Assembly (NCBI RefSeq): GCF_013074385.2 | Contig: NZ_JABEYA020000002.1 | Coordinates: 631,368 to 695,367, forward strand | Source of the DNA: Vibrio ostreicida | GTDB lineage: Bacteria > Pseudomonadota > Gammaproteobacteria > Enterobacterales > Vibrionaceae | Direction of reading: 5' to 3' | Length of the DNA stretch: 64,000 nucleotides | Shown here: one piece after another, positions 39,430 through 51,054 of the stretch | Numbering within the stretch: the stretch's first letter is position 1 | Layout: every line of letters starts with the position of its first letter | Translations under genes and position numbers: made by a program | The notes under the pieces: model-generated | Told to the model about the DNA's origin: nothing | The model's input: the letters and a program-made list of their open reading frames with translations, nothing else | The model's database searches: none

Positions 39430-41208
39430 ATGCGTACCCATTACTGTGGTCACCTGAACAAGTCCCTTACAGGGCAAACTGTAGAACTATGCGGCTGGGT
39501 TAATCGCCGTCGTGATTTAGGCGGTGTTGTTTTCATCGATATGCGTGATCGCGAAGGTATCGTTCAGGTAGTAGTAGACCCAGATATGGCGGATGCGTAT
39601 GACGTGGCAAGCACGTTACGCAATGAATTCTGTATCAAACTCACGGGTGAAGTTCGTGTTCGTCCTGATAGCCAAGTCAATAAAGACATGGCGACGGGTG
39701 AAGTGGAGATCATTGCCAAAGAGCTTGAAATCATTAATCGTGCTGATGTGTTGCCACTGGATTTCAACCAAAACAACTCGGAAGAGCAGCGTCTGAAATA
39801 CCGCTACCTTGATCTGCGCCGTCCTGAGATGAGCGATCGCATTAAGCTGCGAGCAAAAGCGTCAAGTTTTGTTCGTCGTTTTCTTGATGACAATGGCTTT
39901 TTGGATATTGAAACCCCAGTATTGACCAAGGCCACGCCTGAAGGTGCACGTGATTATTTGGTACCAAGCCGTGTGCACAAAGGGAGCTTCTACGCACTTC
40001 CTCAGTCTCCGCAGCTATTTAAGCAACTGTTAATGATGTCGGGCTTTGACCGATACTACCAGATCGTTAAATGTTTTCGTGACGAAGACTTGCGTGCCGA
40101 CCGCCAGCCCGAATTTACTCAAATCGATATCGAAACCTCGTTTATGAGCGCAGAGCAAGTTCGTGCGACCACTGAGAAAATGGTTCGTGATATGTGGCAA
40201 GAACTGCTTAACGTTGAGTTGGGTGACTTTCCGATCATGCCATTTAGTGAAGCGATTCGTCGTTTTGGTTCAGATAAACCGGATCTCCGTAACCCATTAG
40301 AGTTGGTTGATGTTGCGGATCTCGTTAAAGATGTCGAATTCAAAGTGTTCTCTGGTCCTGCGAATGATGAAAAAGGTCGGGTTGCGGTGATTCGAGTACC
40401 TGGCGGTGCATCACTGACACGTAAGCAGATTGATGGCTATGGTGAATTCGTTGGCATTTACGGTGCGAAAGGCTTGGCGTGGATGAAGGTCAATGATCGC
40501 GCTGCCGGTCTTGACGGTATCCAATCTCCTGTGGCTAAATTCCTTACCGAAGACGTGATCAACGCTATTTTGGATCGTACTGAAGCGCAGAGTGGTGATA
40601 TCATTCTATTTGGCGCAGACAAAGCCAATACGGTCGCCGAAGCGATGGGTGCGCTGCGTCTGAAGTTGGGCAAAGACCTTGATTTGACGAACGACAGTGC
40701 TTGGGCGCCATTGTGGGTTGTCGACTTCCCGATGTTCGAAGAAGATGATGAAGGTCATCTGCATGCGATGCACCACCCGTTTACGTCACCTTTGGATTTG
40801 ACGGCGCAAGGGTTAAAAGACAACCCAGCCAGCGCACTCTCTAATGCCTACGATATGGTGATCAACGGCTACGAAGTGGGTGGCGGTTCAGTACGTATTC
40901 ACAATGCAGAGATGCAGGAAGCGGTCTTCGATCTCCTAGGTATTGAAGCCGATGAACAACAACTCAAATTTGGTTTCCTACTCGATGCTCTAAAATTTGG
41001 TACACCTCCACATGCAGGGCTGGCTTTTGGTCTAGATCGGCTGGTTATGTTGTTGTGTGGTACAGAGAACATTCGAGATGTTATCGCGTTTCCTAAAACG
41101 ACCGCAGCCTCATGTTTGTTAACCGATGCCCCTAGTCTGGCGAATCCGGCAGCACTTGAAGAGTTGGCGATTGCAGTAACCGCTGCTCAAGAAAAAGACA
41201 GTGAATGA
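39430..41208 (+). CDS. aspS: Aspartate--tRNA ligase
   Basis: This class IIb aminoacyl-tRNA synthetase charges tRNA-Asp. The N-terminal OB-fold anticodon-binding domain ([22 protein letters not shown]) is followed by the catalytic core with motif 2 ([16 protein letters not shown]) and motif 3 (GLAFGLDRL). The insertion (GAD) domain lies between motifs 2 and 3. The 592-residue length is that of the bacterial type. ATG 39430 has GAGG about 15 bases upstream. A terminator follows. Confidence 0.98.
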   Translation: MRTHYCGHLNKSLTGQTVELCGWVNRRRDLGGVVFIDMRDREGIVQVVVDPDMADAYDVASTLRNEFCIKLTGEVRVRPDSQVNKDMATGEVEIIAKELEIINRADVLPLDFNQNNSEEQRLKYRYLDLRRPEMSDRIKLRAKASSFVRRFLDDNGFLDIETPVLTKATPEGARDYLVPSRVHKGSFYALPQSPQLFKQLLMMSGFDRYYQIVKCFRDEDLRADRQPEFTQIDIETSFMSAEQVRATTEKMVRDMWQELLNVELGDFPIMPFSEAIRRFGSDKPDLRNPLELVDVADLVKDVEFKVFSGPANDEKGRVAVIRVPGGASLTRKQIDGYGEFVGIYGAKGLAWMKVNDRAAGLDGIQSPVAKFLTEDVINAILDRTEAQSGDIILFGADKANTVAEAMGALRLKLGKDLDLTNDSAWAPLWVVDFPMFEEDDEGHLHAMHHPFTSPLDLTAQGLKDNPASALSNAYDMVINGYEVGGGSVRIHNAEMQEAVFDLLGIEADEQQLKFGFLLDALKFGTPPHAGLAFGLDRLVMLLCGTENIRDVIAFPKTTAASCLLTDAPSLANPAALEELAIAVTAAQEKDSE

Positions 41209-41233
41209 TAAGATGTAAGTGATTTTACTGAAG

Positions 41234-41263
41234 AAAAAGCGCCATATAAAGTGGCGCTTTTTT
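41234..41263. terminator. Terminator between aspS and rluE
   Basis: AAAAAGCGCCA (41234-41244) and TGGCGCTTTTT (41252-41262) form an 11-bp stem with a seven-base loop and T tracts at both ends. It ends aspS and is close to the end of convergent rluE. Confidence 0.85.
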
Positions 41264-41293
41264 GTTGATGTTCACTTAACAATTTAAGGGTGT

Positions 41294-41989
41294 TCAAGGG
41301 TAATCAATCTCTTTCCACTCACCAGGCTGCAATCCCGCCAGATCGAGGCTTCCCATTGAATAGCGGATCAATCTTAGGGTCGGAAAACCTATATGAGCGG
41401 TCATCCTGCGAACCTGACGGTTGCGTCCCTCAACGATGGTTATCGCCAGCCAAGTTGTCGGTATGTTGGCTCTAAATCGCACCGGAGGGTGCCTCTCCCA
41501 TACCAGTGGCTCTGGTATTGTCTCCACCTTCGCGGGTAACGTCATTCCATCCTTTAGCTCAACGCCTTGCCTAAGCAGGTCAAGGTTTGCTTCTGTGGGC
41601 GCACCGTCAACCTGAACCCAATAGGTTTTTGGAGATTTGGACTTAGGTTGCGTTAATTTGGCTTGCAAGACACCGTCGTTTGTTAAGACCATCAGCCCTT
41701 CGCTGTCTCGGTCTAGCCTTCCTGCCGCATAGATGTCTTTGATGGGAATGTAATCCGCTAATGTGTTACGGCCTTGACCATCGGTGAACTGACTTAAAGT
41801 ATCGAATGGCTTGTTAAACACAATTACTTTACGCGCTTCAGGTGCTATCTTTGGTTTACTGCTGCGTGGCTTAGTTCGCTTACTTGAAGACGATGAACTC
41901 GATTTATGAGCAGAGGTAGGGCGTTTAAAACTCGGCTTTTTTTTCTGTAAAGAAGGGGCGGAGGGTACACGAAGTGGTCGTGGTGACAT
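41294..41989 (-). CDS. rluE: 23S rRNA pseudouridine(2457) synthase RluE
   Basis: RluE isomerises uridine 2457 of 23S rRNA. The catalytic Asp93 lies in [10 protein letters not shown]. The core ([16 protein letters not shown]...[21 protein letters not shown]) is typical of the RsuA/RluE family. ATG 41989 has AAGG eight bases upstream, giving 231 residues. The N-terminal 50 residues are Ser/Lys/Arg/Pro-rich with a seven-serine run, a basic tail longer than in E. coli; it may contact rRNA. It is divergent from icd, as in E. coli. Confidence 0.95.
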   Translation of the reverse strand: MSPRPLRVPSAPSLQKKKPSFKRPTSAHKSSSSSSSKRTKPRSSKPKIAPEARKVIVFNKPFDTLSQFTDGQGRNTLADYIPIKDIYAAGRLDRDSEGLMVLTNDGVLQAKLTQPKSKSPKTYWVQVDGAPTEANLDLLRQGVELKDGMTLPAKVETIPEPLVWERHPPVRFRANIPTTWLAITIVEGRNRQVRRMTAHIGFPTLRLIRYSMGSLDLAGLQPGEWKEIDYP

Positions 41990-44521
<2,532 letters not shown>

Positions 44522-44542
44522 TCCGGCCCTTGACCCTATAGT

Positions 44543-44568
44543 AAAACCCGCCAATGGCGGGTTTTTTA
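44543..44568 (+). terminator. Intrinsic terminator of icd
   Basis: AAAACCCGCC (44543-44552) pairs with GGCGGGTTTT across an AAT loop and a six-T run follows. It is 22 bases past the icd stop. Confidence 0.9.
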
Positions 44569-45043
44569 CGTAGTAACGGGCCATGCTGTTGATGTTATAG
44601 CGATTGATGCGCTCAGGTGAGTGAGTGCCTTGTGAACACAAATGATCCAAACAGGTGCTGAATCAATGCACTCTATCGATGTCCCATGGTGTTATGGATG
44701 AGCATGGATCGTAGGCGTAAGGTGTTGTGCGCGCAACGAAGTGCAGCGCAGCAGTTTGTGCCTTGTGGCCATCAGGCGATAGCAGTGCGTCACCGCTACA
44801 GAAAGAGGAAGTAAGTTTAAGGCATGGCTGGTTTGTTGAATACCTCAGTTGAATCGGGTTTTCATTGCCGCTTATCCTTTGATCCTCTCTAAGGTGGATG
44901 GCTTTCCACAACCCAACGCACTGCGACTTCAAGCACAAAGGCTTGAAGCCGATTTAGCGATCATGGGCGCTAACTGAAGTGCGTCGTTTACTTGATGGTG
45001 ATTTCCCAATCATAGTAACGTCTTATCGGTGGTGGTCTATTGC
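44569..45043. other. Gap between icd and cspD with a possible decayed gene
   Basis: This 475-base stretch is more GC-rich than other gaps and looks partly protein-like. In one plus frame, 44840-44977 reads ...RVFIAAYPLILSKVDG, then FPQPNALRLQ and LEADLAIMGAN with a TGA stop, but it has no start and an in-frame TGA just upstream. Another frame, 44688-44814, reads ...FVPCGHQAIAVRHRYRKRK before its stop. I cannot assign a family. A 91-codon antisense frame exists but has no support. It may be an old gene broken by frameshifts, or nothing. Confidence 0.2.
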
Positions 45044-45265
45044 CTACTTCAAGGGCTGAGCTTCAACAGGGACCACTAGGCTGGCGTGATAGCCTTTCGG
45101 GCCTTCCTCCACCTCAAAACTGACCTGTTGACCGGCCTTTAGGGTACGATAGCCATCCATCTTGATGGTCGAATAATGTGCGAATATATCTCCGTCTTCG
45201 CCTTCTGGACAGATAAAACCAAATCCTTTGGCGTTGTTAAACCATTTTACTGTACCTGTAGCCAT
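45044..45265 (-). CDS. cspD: Cold-shock-like protein CspD
   Basis: This single cold-shock domain protein of 73 residues has RNP1-like KGFGFI and RNP2-like DIFAHYS motifs. CspD inhibits replication in stationary-phase E. coli, and the gene is next to clpS-clpA there as well. ATG 45265 is chosen because AAAGGAT sits at a proper distance; an upstream ATG nine bases earlier would overlap that site. The tail EVEEGPKGYHASLVVPVE is typical of CspD. Confidence 0.93.
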   Translation of the reverse strand: MATGTVKWFNNAKGFGFICPEGEDGDIFAHYSTIKMDGYRTLKAGQQVSFEVEEGPKGYHASLVVPVEAQPLK

Positions 45266-45727
45266 GCTATACATCCTTTATGCATTTTGTTACTGAAGTT
45301 GTGTGATTACACGGTCAATCCGTTTGTAAACAAAAAGTGAATATCCATTCAGCTGATGCCAAACTTTCAGTCACTATTTGACCAATGTAGCCAATGATTG
45401 AACACAGTCAATAGGGAAAACACCTCACACACATCATAATTGCTAACAAATCAAATTTAAGGTTTACATTGTTGCAACTAATTTCAATGGGGATGGGTCC
45501 ATTTTATAAGCTTTGTGAATGTTTTTGGTGTCTTTTTAATCAATTAGATAGTGAGGGCGCTCTGTGGCCAATCTTTTATTTGCAGCGATACCATTGCTGC
45601 ATTAGTCTCTAAGTATGGATGTAATTTTCTTGGCCCAATTTGTTTTTAGTTATAAGACCAAAATCGATAACTTCTGTAAGATGAAATGGTAGAATCATCT
45701 TAGGCAATTTTCTAAATACGATTGATC
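45266..45727. other. Promoter region between cspD and clpS
   Basis: About 460 bases of A/T-rich sequence between divergent genes, expected to hold the promoters of cspD and clpSA. No coding frame is credible. I see no clear operator. Confidence 0.5.
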
Positions 45728-46048
45728 ATGAGCAAGCAACTTGAATGGGTAACTCCGGGCACTGATTTACTGGAGCTGGAAAAGACAAAAGTAAAACCTC
45801 CGTCGATGTATAACGTTGTTTTATGTAACGATGATTACACACCAATGGAATTTGTGATTGAAATCCTAGAGCGTTTTTTCTCTATGGATATTGATAGAGC
45901 AACTCAAGTGATGCTTCAAGTGCATTACGAAGGAAAAGCCGTCTGTGGTACTTACACTGCAGAAGTAGCAGAAACAAAAGTTGCGCAAGTTACAATGTAT
46001 TCTCAAGAAAATGAGCATCCTTTGCTCTGTACGATGGAGCAAGCGTAA
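45728..46048 (+). CDS. clpS: ATP-dependent Clp protease adapter ClpS
   Basis: ClpS binds proteins with N-terminal Leu, Phe, Tyr or Trp and hands them to ClpAP. The binding pocket residues are visible: N34, D35, D36 in [11 protein letters not shown]40 (gatekeeper) and H66 in VHYEG. The 106-residue length is standard. The ATG at 45728 is chosen; an in-frame TTG two codons upstream is unlikely. clpA starts 43 bases downstream, so the two form an operon. Confidence 0.96.
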   Translation: MSKQLEWVTPGTDLLELEKTKVKPPSMYNVVLCNDDYTPMEFVIEILERFFSMDIDRATQVMLQVHYEGKAVCGTYTAEVAETKVAQVTMYSQENEHPLLCTMEQA

Positions 46049-46091
46049 AGCTGAATCAAGCAACCTTAAGTTGCTTTTAAGGGAGGTACTT

Positions 46092-48365
46092 ATGCTTAAC
46101 AAAGAATTAGAATCGAGTCTGAACGGTGCATTTTCACGCGCCAGAGACAAACGACATGAGTTTATGACCGTCGAGCACCTCCTGTTAGCATTGTTAGGAA
46201 ACGATGCCGCGAGGGAAGCACTCCTTGCCTGCAAGGCTGATATAGACGCTTTGAAGACAGAACTCGATATATTTATCGATCAAACTACACCTCTTATCCC
46301 CGATAACGACGAAACGCGCGAGACTCAGCCAACCTTGAGCTTTCAGCGTGTGTTGCAACGTGCTGTATTCCACGTCCAGTCTTCCGGACGCAGTGAAGTG
46401 ACGGGCGCAAATGTGCTTGTTGCGATTTTTAGTGAGCAAGAATCACACGCGGCCTATCTTTTAAAGAAAAATGACATCAGCCGCCTCGATATTGTGAACT
46501 TCATCTCACATGGAATCACCAAGGCATCCAGTGCGAGTGATGGAAACGCCTCCTCTGATTCGTTCAGCAGCGGTGAAAGTACTGAGGAAGGAAATGCTGA
46601 AGATCGTTTGGAAAGCTTTGCGACCAACCTAAACCAGATTGCCCGTCAGGGGCAAATTGATCCATTGATCGGACGAGACAAGGAATTAGAACGCACGGTT
46701 CAGGTTTTGTGCCGCCGACGTAAGAATAACCCTTTGCTGGTCGGAGAAGCTGGGGTAGGTAAAACGGCGATTGCGGAAGGGCTCGCGTGGAGAATTGTTG
46801 AAGGGCAGGTCCCGGAGATCATCAAAAACAGCGTTATCTATTCTCTTGATATTGGTGCGTTACTCGCGGGCACTAAGTATCGTGGGGATTTTGAGAAACG
46901 TTTTAAAGCCATTCTAAAGCAGTTAGAAAAAGAAGAAGATGCCATTCTCTTCATTGATGAAATTCATACAATTATTGGTGCAGGGGCGGCTTCTGGAGGC
47001 CAAGTGGATGCCGCCAACTTAATTAAGCCGTTATTAAGCAGTGGTAAGTTACGTTGTATTGGCTCAACAACTTATCAGGAATACAGCAATATTTTTGAAA
47101 AGGAGCGCGCCTTGTCCCGCCGTTTCCAGAAAATTGATATTGTTGAACCGTCGCTAGATGATACGACGAAAATTTTGATTGGGTTAAAACCCAAATACGA
47201 AGCCCACCACGAAGTGCGCTACACCAACAAAGCGCTTCGCGCTGCGGTCGAATTATCGGCTAAGTACATCAATGAGCGTCATTTGCCAGATAAAGCCATT
47301 GATGTCATTGACGAAGCAGGTGCGCGAAGCCGCCTTGCACCAGCTAGCCGACGTAAAAAGACGGTTAGCGTTGCCGACATTGAGGCGATGGTCGCTAAAA
47401 TGGCTCGTATCCCAGAGAAATCAGTCTCCTCATCAGATAAGGAAGTCCTTCTTAACCTTGATGAGAAGATGAAAATGCTGGTATTTGGGCAAGATGGCGC
47501 GATAGACGTCCTCAGTGAGGCGATCAAGTTGACCCGAGCAGGCTTGGGAGCTGACAATAAACCTGTGGGTTCGTTCTTGTTTGCAGGCCCGACAGGGGTT
47601 GGTAAAACAGAAGTGACCGTGCAACTTTCAAAATTGCTTGGTATCGAGTTACTGCGATTTGATATGTCGGAGTATGGTGAACGGCATTCAGTGAGTCGTT
47701 TGATTGGCGCACCTCCGGGTTATGTGGGTTACGATCAAGGTGGTCTGCTGACGGACGCAGTGATTAAACATCCGCATTCTGTGGTACTACTTGATGAGAT
47801 TGAGAAAGCGCATCCCGATATCTTTAACTTACTTCTTCAAGTCATGGATAACGGTACGCTAACGGACAATAATGGCCGAAAAGCGGATTTCCGTAATGTT
47901 ATATTGGTCATGACCACCAATGCTGGTGTTCAGGAAACAATCAAAAAATCGATTGGCTTGATCCAACAAGATCACAGCCCGGATGCGATGGCTGAAATCA
48001 AGAAGATATTTACGCCAGAATTCCGCAACCGTCTCGATAACATTATCTGGTTCAACAGTCTCGATGAGCAAGTTATCCATCAGGTAGTTGATAAGTTCAT
48101 TGTTGAACTTCAGGCCCAATTGGATGCAAGGGGCGTTTCGCTTGAAGTGTCTGATAAAGCCCGCCATTGGCTGGCTATCAAAGGCTACGATAAATCCATG
48201 GGTGCTCGCCCAATGGGACGAGTGATTCAGGACCAACTCAAAAAACCGTTGGCGAATGAGCTGTTGTTCGGTTCTTTAGTGGATGGTGGGACCGTTAAGG
48301 TTGAACTGAAGAAAGATGAGCTTAAGTTTAAGTACTTGAGTGAGAAAGAAATCGCCGTTCACTAG
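46092..48365 (+). CDS. clpA: ATP-dependent Clp protease ATP-binding subunit ClpA
   Basis: ClpA is the hexameric AAA+ unfoldase that delivers N-degron and other substrates to ClpP. The 757-residue protein has a Clp N-domain (1-145), Walker A of D1 GEAGVGKTA and of D2 GPTGVGKTE, and Walker B sequences FIDEIH and [10 protein letters not shown] ClpP-binding IGL-like loop (SIGLIQQ) is in D2. The ATG at 46092 is preceded by GGGAGGT, the best Shine-Dalgarno in the region. Two hairpins follow the stop. Confidence 0.97.
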   Translation: MLNKELESSLNGAFSRARDKRHEFMTVEHLLLALLGNDAAREALLACKADIDALKTELDIFIDQTTPLIPDNDETRETQPTLSFQRVLQRAVFHVQSSGRSEVTGANVLVAIFSEQESHAAYLLKKNDISRLDIVNFISHGITKASSASDGNASSDSFSSGESTEEGNAEDRLESFATNLNQIARQGQIDPLIGRDKELERTVQVLCRRRKNNPLLVGEAGVGKTAIAEGLAWRIVEGQVPEIIKNSVIYSLDIGALLAGTKYRGDFEKRFKAILKQLEKEEDAILFIDEIHTIIGAGAASGGQVDAANLIKPLLSSGKLRCIGSTTYQEYSNIFEKERALSRRFQKIDIVEPSLDDTTKILIGLKPKYEAHHEVRYTNKALRAAVELSAKYINERHLPDKAIDVIDEAGARSRLAPASRRKKTVSVADIEAMVAKMARIPEKSVSSSDKEVLLNLDEKMKMLVFGQDGAIDVLSEAIKLTRAGLGADNKPVGSFLFAGPTGVGKTEVTVQLSKLLGIELLRFDMSEYGERHSVSRLIGAPPGYVGYDQGGLLTDAVIKHPHSVVLLDEIEKAHPDIFNLLLQVMDNGTLTDNNGRKADFRNVILVMTTNAGVQETIKKSIGLIQQDHSPDAMAEIKKIFTPEFRNRLDNIIWFNSLDEQVIHQVVDKFIVELQAQLDARGVSLEVSDKARHWLAIKGYDKSMGARPMGRVIQDQLKKPLANELLFGSLVDGGTVKVELKKDELKFKYLSEKEIAVH

Positions 48366-48381
48366 TTCAGCGGCTTATCAG

Positions 48382-48405
48382 GTAAGAGGTGAGGTCACCT
48401 CTTAC
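48382..48405. repeat. Perfect hairpin after clpA, first of two
   Basis: GTAAGAGGTGA (48382-48392), two G, and TCACCTCTTAC (48395-48405) form an 11-bp perfect stem without a T run, just before the real terminator. It may protect the 3' end of the clpA message. Confidence 0.5.
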
Positions 48406-48415
48406 TGTCATTAAG

Positions 48416-48442
48416 AACCAGAGTATTGACTCTGGTTTTTTA
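48416..48442. terminator. Terminator of clpA
   Basis: AACCAGAGT (48416-48424) pairs with ACTCTGGTT (48429-48437), loop ATTG, followed by a T run. It lies between convergent clpA and the YeeZ-like gene. Confidence 0.85.
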
Positions 48443-48450
48443 TTGCCGGT

Positions 48451-49272
48451 TCAAAAAAGCTCTAATGTGTGCTGGTAGTGAAAACGATAGCCTAAGCTCA
48501 TTAGAAAGTCAGAGACGATACGCTTGTCAGCGCTGTCGACAATGGGTGGTAAGCTCTCCTCAGAGGAAACACTCTCCAGTGCTGCTTGGTAGAACTCAGC
48601 CTTGCTGACGGTATTGGGCGTGGTGGCATTGACGATGACGTTATGGGTACTTAGGGCGATGAAGCTAGTCGCACCGATAGCATCGGTCAAGTGTAGCATG
48701 TTGGCAGGAGCACTCTGGCTGACTTGTTTGAGTTTGCTAACAAAGCGCGCTGGATGGCGTTCAGGTCCAACAAGTCCACTGCATCGAACCACGCCATAGT
48801 TTAAACCACTATTGATAATGTGTTGTTCTGCTTCCAGCATGATGGTTGCGTTGGCAGAAAACTGGCTATTGTGTTGTGCTGCTATCAAAGAGGCATCCCC
48901 TTCTTGCATGGCTTGCGCGATGCTAGGGTACACAGTGGTTGAGCTGACCATGACCAACTTATCAACCCCCGCGGCTTGACAGGCCAGACTTAATTTTTTC
49001 CAGTGCAGCGGATACTCTTCTCCGTTTCCCTGACGGAAACCGGGGGGAAAACAGCCAATGACGATCTCTGTTGCTGTGCACCTAAGACTCTGGGTTATCT
49101 TTTCAACAGACTCACGTAAGTCAATTTGGAGACCGTTGAGCTGAGCATCGTTTAAAGCTTGTGCACCTTGCTGACTGGTGCGACTGACAAAAACCTGATG
49201 GCCAATCGAGACAAGATAATGAGCGAGAGGTTTCCCTAGCCAGCCACCACCTACAATAGTGATTGTTTTCAA
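48451..49272 (-). CDS. NAD(P)-binding dehydrogenase, YeeZ-like extended SDR
   Basis: The 273-residue protein has the Rossmann motif IVGGGWLGKPLA near the N-terminus and YeeZ-like features: a VSSTTVYPS region (the active site of related SDRs) and GLVGPERHPARF. The function of YeeZ is unknown. No ATG fits; the start is taken as TTG 49272 (MKTITIVGGG), with AGG nine bases upstream. An upstream TTG at 49335 gives a 294-residue version with an extra N-terminal segment. Confidence 0.75.
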   Translation of the reverse strand: MKTITIVGGGWLGKPLAHYLVSIGHQVFVSRTSQQGAQALNDAQLNGLQIDLRESVEKITQSLRCTATEIVIGCFPPGFRQGNGEEYPLHWKKLSLACQAAGVDKLVMVSSTTVYPSIAQAMQEGDASLIAAQHNSQFSANATIMLEAEQHIINSGLNYGVVRCSGLVGPERHPARFVSKLKQVSQSAPANMLHLTDAIGATSFIALSTHNVIVNATTPNTVSKAEFYQAALESVSSEESLPPIVDSADKRIVSDFLMSLGYRFHYQHTLELF

Positions 49273-49453
49273 ACTGTATTGCCTAACGTATGGAGAGGAT
49301 AGATATACTATCCTCAAACAATTGGCATTAATCAACCGTCAAGCGAGTATTCGTTGTCAATCATTCCACGATGCGATACGAAGCCGATTTTTGCATTGAT
49401 AGGGTCTATTATTTATAAGAGGTAGTGCTCGAATCATAGTCTAGGTAGGTTCA

Positions 49454-50170
49454 ATGAAATCACTTCTGTTGTGCAGTATTTTATTATTTTCGTCGCTGTC
49501 GATGGCCAAACCTCAGGTATTTATGACCTCTTTAGAATGGCCACCTTATTCCGGCTCGGAACTGCCTGAGCAGGGGTTCTCTGTCGCGGTCGCAAAAGCA
49601 GCGTTTGCGGCGATGGGGTATGAGTTGGTGGTCGAATTCCAGCCGTGGGTCAGGGCGGTCGCTTTGGCGACGAAAGAGGATAAGTATATCGGCTATTTTC
49701 CAGAGTACTACTTTGAAACCAAGGATTTTTTATTTTCCGAGTCTATTGGCAATGGGCCACTTGGCTTGGTTGAGAATACGCGTTTTCCAGTCAAGTGGCA
49801 GACTCTGGATGATCTGACATTGTTGAGTATTGGGGTGGTGCAAGGGTACATTAATACGACAGAGTTCGATGAGATGGTTAAAAAGGGGGAGTTACAGGTT
49901 GAAGCGTCGGCAGACGATGCAAGAAACATATACAAAGTCGCTAAAGGTCGTTTGGATGTTGCGGTGATCGATTCCAACGTATTGGACTACCTGATCAGTG
50001 TGGATATTAGGGCTGGGTTACTGAAAAAACGTTTGCAGATGAACCCAAGGTTACTCGAAGACAAAGAACTTTACATGGCCTTTAACAACAGTGAGTCGGG
50101 CCTGACTTGGCGTAACATTTTTAACCAAGGTCTTAAAAAAATACAAAACAGTCAATCGCCAGTCAACTAA
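49454..50170 (+). CDS. Orphan periplasmic solute-binding protein, family 3
   Basis: The 238-residue protein starts with a signal peptide (MKSLLLCSILLFSSLSMA), followed by the SBP_bac_3 pattern: SLEWPPYSG, GYELVVEF, PWVRAVAL and YFPEYYF, with the two lobes and a DVAVIDSNV segment. Such proteins normally bind amino acids or similar small molecules for an ABC importer or a sensor. No permease or ATPase gene is near. It has a second family member at 51055-51813. Confidence 0.85.
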   Translation: MKSLLLCSILLFSSLSMAKPQVFMTSLEWPPYSGSELPEQGFSVAVAKAAFAAMGYELVVEFQPWVRAVALATKEDKYIGYFPEYYFETKDFLFSESIGNGPLGLVENTRFPVKWQTLDDLTLLSIGVVQGYINTTEFDEMVKKGELQVEASADDARNIYKVAKGRLDVAVIDSNVLDYLISVDIRAGLLKKRLQMNPRLLEDKELYMAFNNSESGLTWRNIFNQGLKKIQNSQSPVN

Positions 50171-50218
50171 GCCTGTTCACTGACGAAGGGTTGTCTTGTC
50201 GTTGAAAAAAGGATGACT

Positions 50219-50452
50219 TTAGCTTGATAGCACACGGAGAACTCGATTGGCATGCTCTGCGACTTCTATCCCCTCGTCGGTCAGATAGCCACCGTCTGGT
50301 AAGGTACAAAGCCCTTTATTGTGTAGACGTTTAATTGCAGATTGCAGATCTTGAGAGGCATCTTGATGCACTTTGATTCCAGTTGCTGAGCTGCCAAGAT
50401 CGAATTGCATCAGTAAGTTTAATTCTGCTAATTTATCAGACGTGTATTTCAT
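50219..50452 (-). CDS. TIGR02647-family small protein
   Basis: The 77-residue protein has the family pattern: an N-terminal helix, KLAELNLLMQFDL, then IKVHQDASQDLQSAIKRLHNKGL and GGYLTDEGIEVAEHANRVL. This resembles a winged-helix-like DNA-binding fold; function unknown. ATG 50452 has a GGAGGAG site. The upstream region contains a short inverted repeat (ACACCATAATATTAGTGTT, 50481-50499). Confidence 0.85.
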   Translation of the reverse strand: MKYTSDKLAELNLLMQFDLGSSATGIKVHQDASQDLQSAIKRLHNKGLCTLPDGGYLTDEGIEVAEHANRVLRVLSS

Positions 50453-50562
50453 TATTAACTCCTCCAAAACAGTCTCATTGACACCATAATATTAGTGTTG
50501 TTTCGGAGCAATTAAAGTGCAGTGAAAATGTTACCTATCGCTGAGTTTATGCAAAAAATTAG

Positions 50563-50880
50563 GCACTGAGTGCGGCCATCACGCGATTCTATGAGCGTGA
50601 TCAATCCGATCATTGCACCGATATGCCCATTGATTCGGTTGGCGTATCGCCCGATGGCATTTCATTGGGTGTCGAGACCAACCAGTTGCGAAGATCATCT
50701 TCCTCTTCGAGACTTGATGTAATGATTGAGTCTTCAAATGTTCGACTTTGCATCTCTCTATCCTTAAAAACACCTGACAAACTGACAATACTCGCGCCAT
50801 TTGACGATTGTATGACACAGAGAAGTGAGTATGCCTCGATTTTAATAGGCTGGAGGTGTCAGGCTCAGAAGTTATCCTAA
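50563..50880 (+). pseudogene. Possible decayed small gene, weak PilZ-like pattern
   Basis: The plus frame is open from 50563 to a TAA at 50880 and contains a segment with the rhythm of a PilZ domain (VGVSPDGISLGVE, then a beta-rich run ending ...RSEYASILIGW). There is no start codon with a ribosome site; the only ATG (50623) lies inside. A hairpin with a T run directly follows the stop, as expected for a real gene end. The codons include several AGA and ATA. The PilZ resemblance is by eye only. A reverse-strand frame overlaps it and is not favoured. Confidence 0.25.
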
Positions 50881-50892
50881 ATACCCTGACAT

Positions 50893-50928
50893 GGTTATCC
50901 ACAGATTTTGTGGATAAGATCTTTTTGT
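50893..50928. promoter_or_regulatory. Two inverted DnaA boxes forming a hairpin
   Basis: A perfect DnaA box TTATCCACA (50895-50903), a five-base spacer GATTT, and its exact inverse TGTGGATAA (50909-50917) lie in a gene-poor stretch. The same sequence can fold as a hairpin and is followed by GATCTTTTT, so it could also be an intrinsic terminator on the plus strand. Region 50929-51054 has no gene. Confidence 0.6.
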
Positions 50929-51054
50929 CCCCTCTTTCATCGGGAAGGTGGCACGGATTGATCGTGTTTTATGGTTAAAGAAATAGTGATGTTTCTAATA
51001 ATATCAGTACTTTGCGTGAGAACTGTGGTTTGAAAAACCGCGAGATCCAATGGG

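Noticed and set aside
44663..44938. 91-codon minus-strand frame between icd and cspD
   Set aside because: No ribosome site, no recognisable motif and antisense to plus-strand fragments with more protein-like character.
50579..50902. 107-codon minus-strand frame over the possible decayed gene
   Set aside because: It overlaps the DnaA boxes, has no ribosome site, resembles no family and is antisense to a better plus frame.
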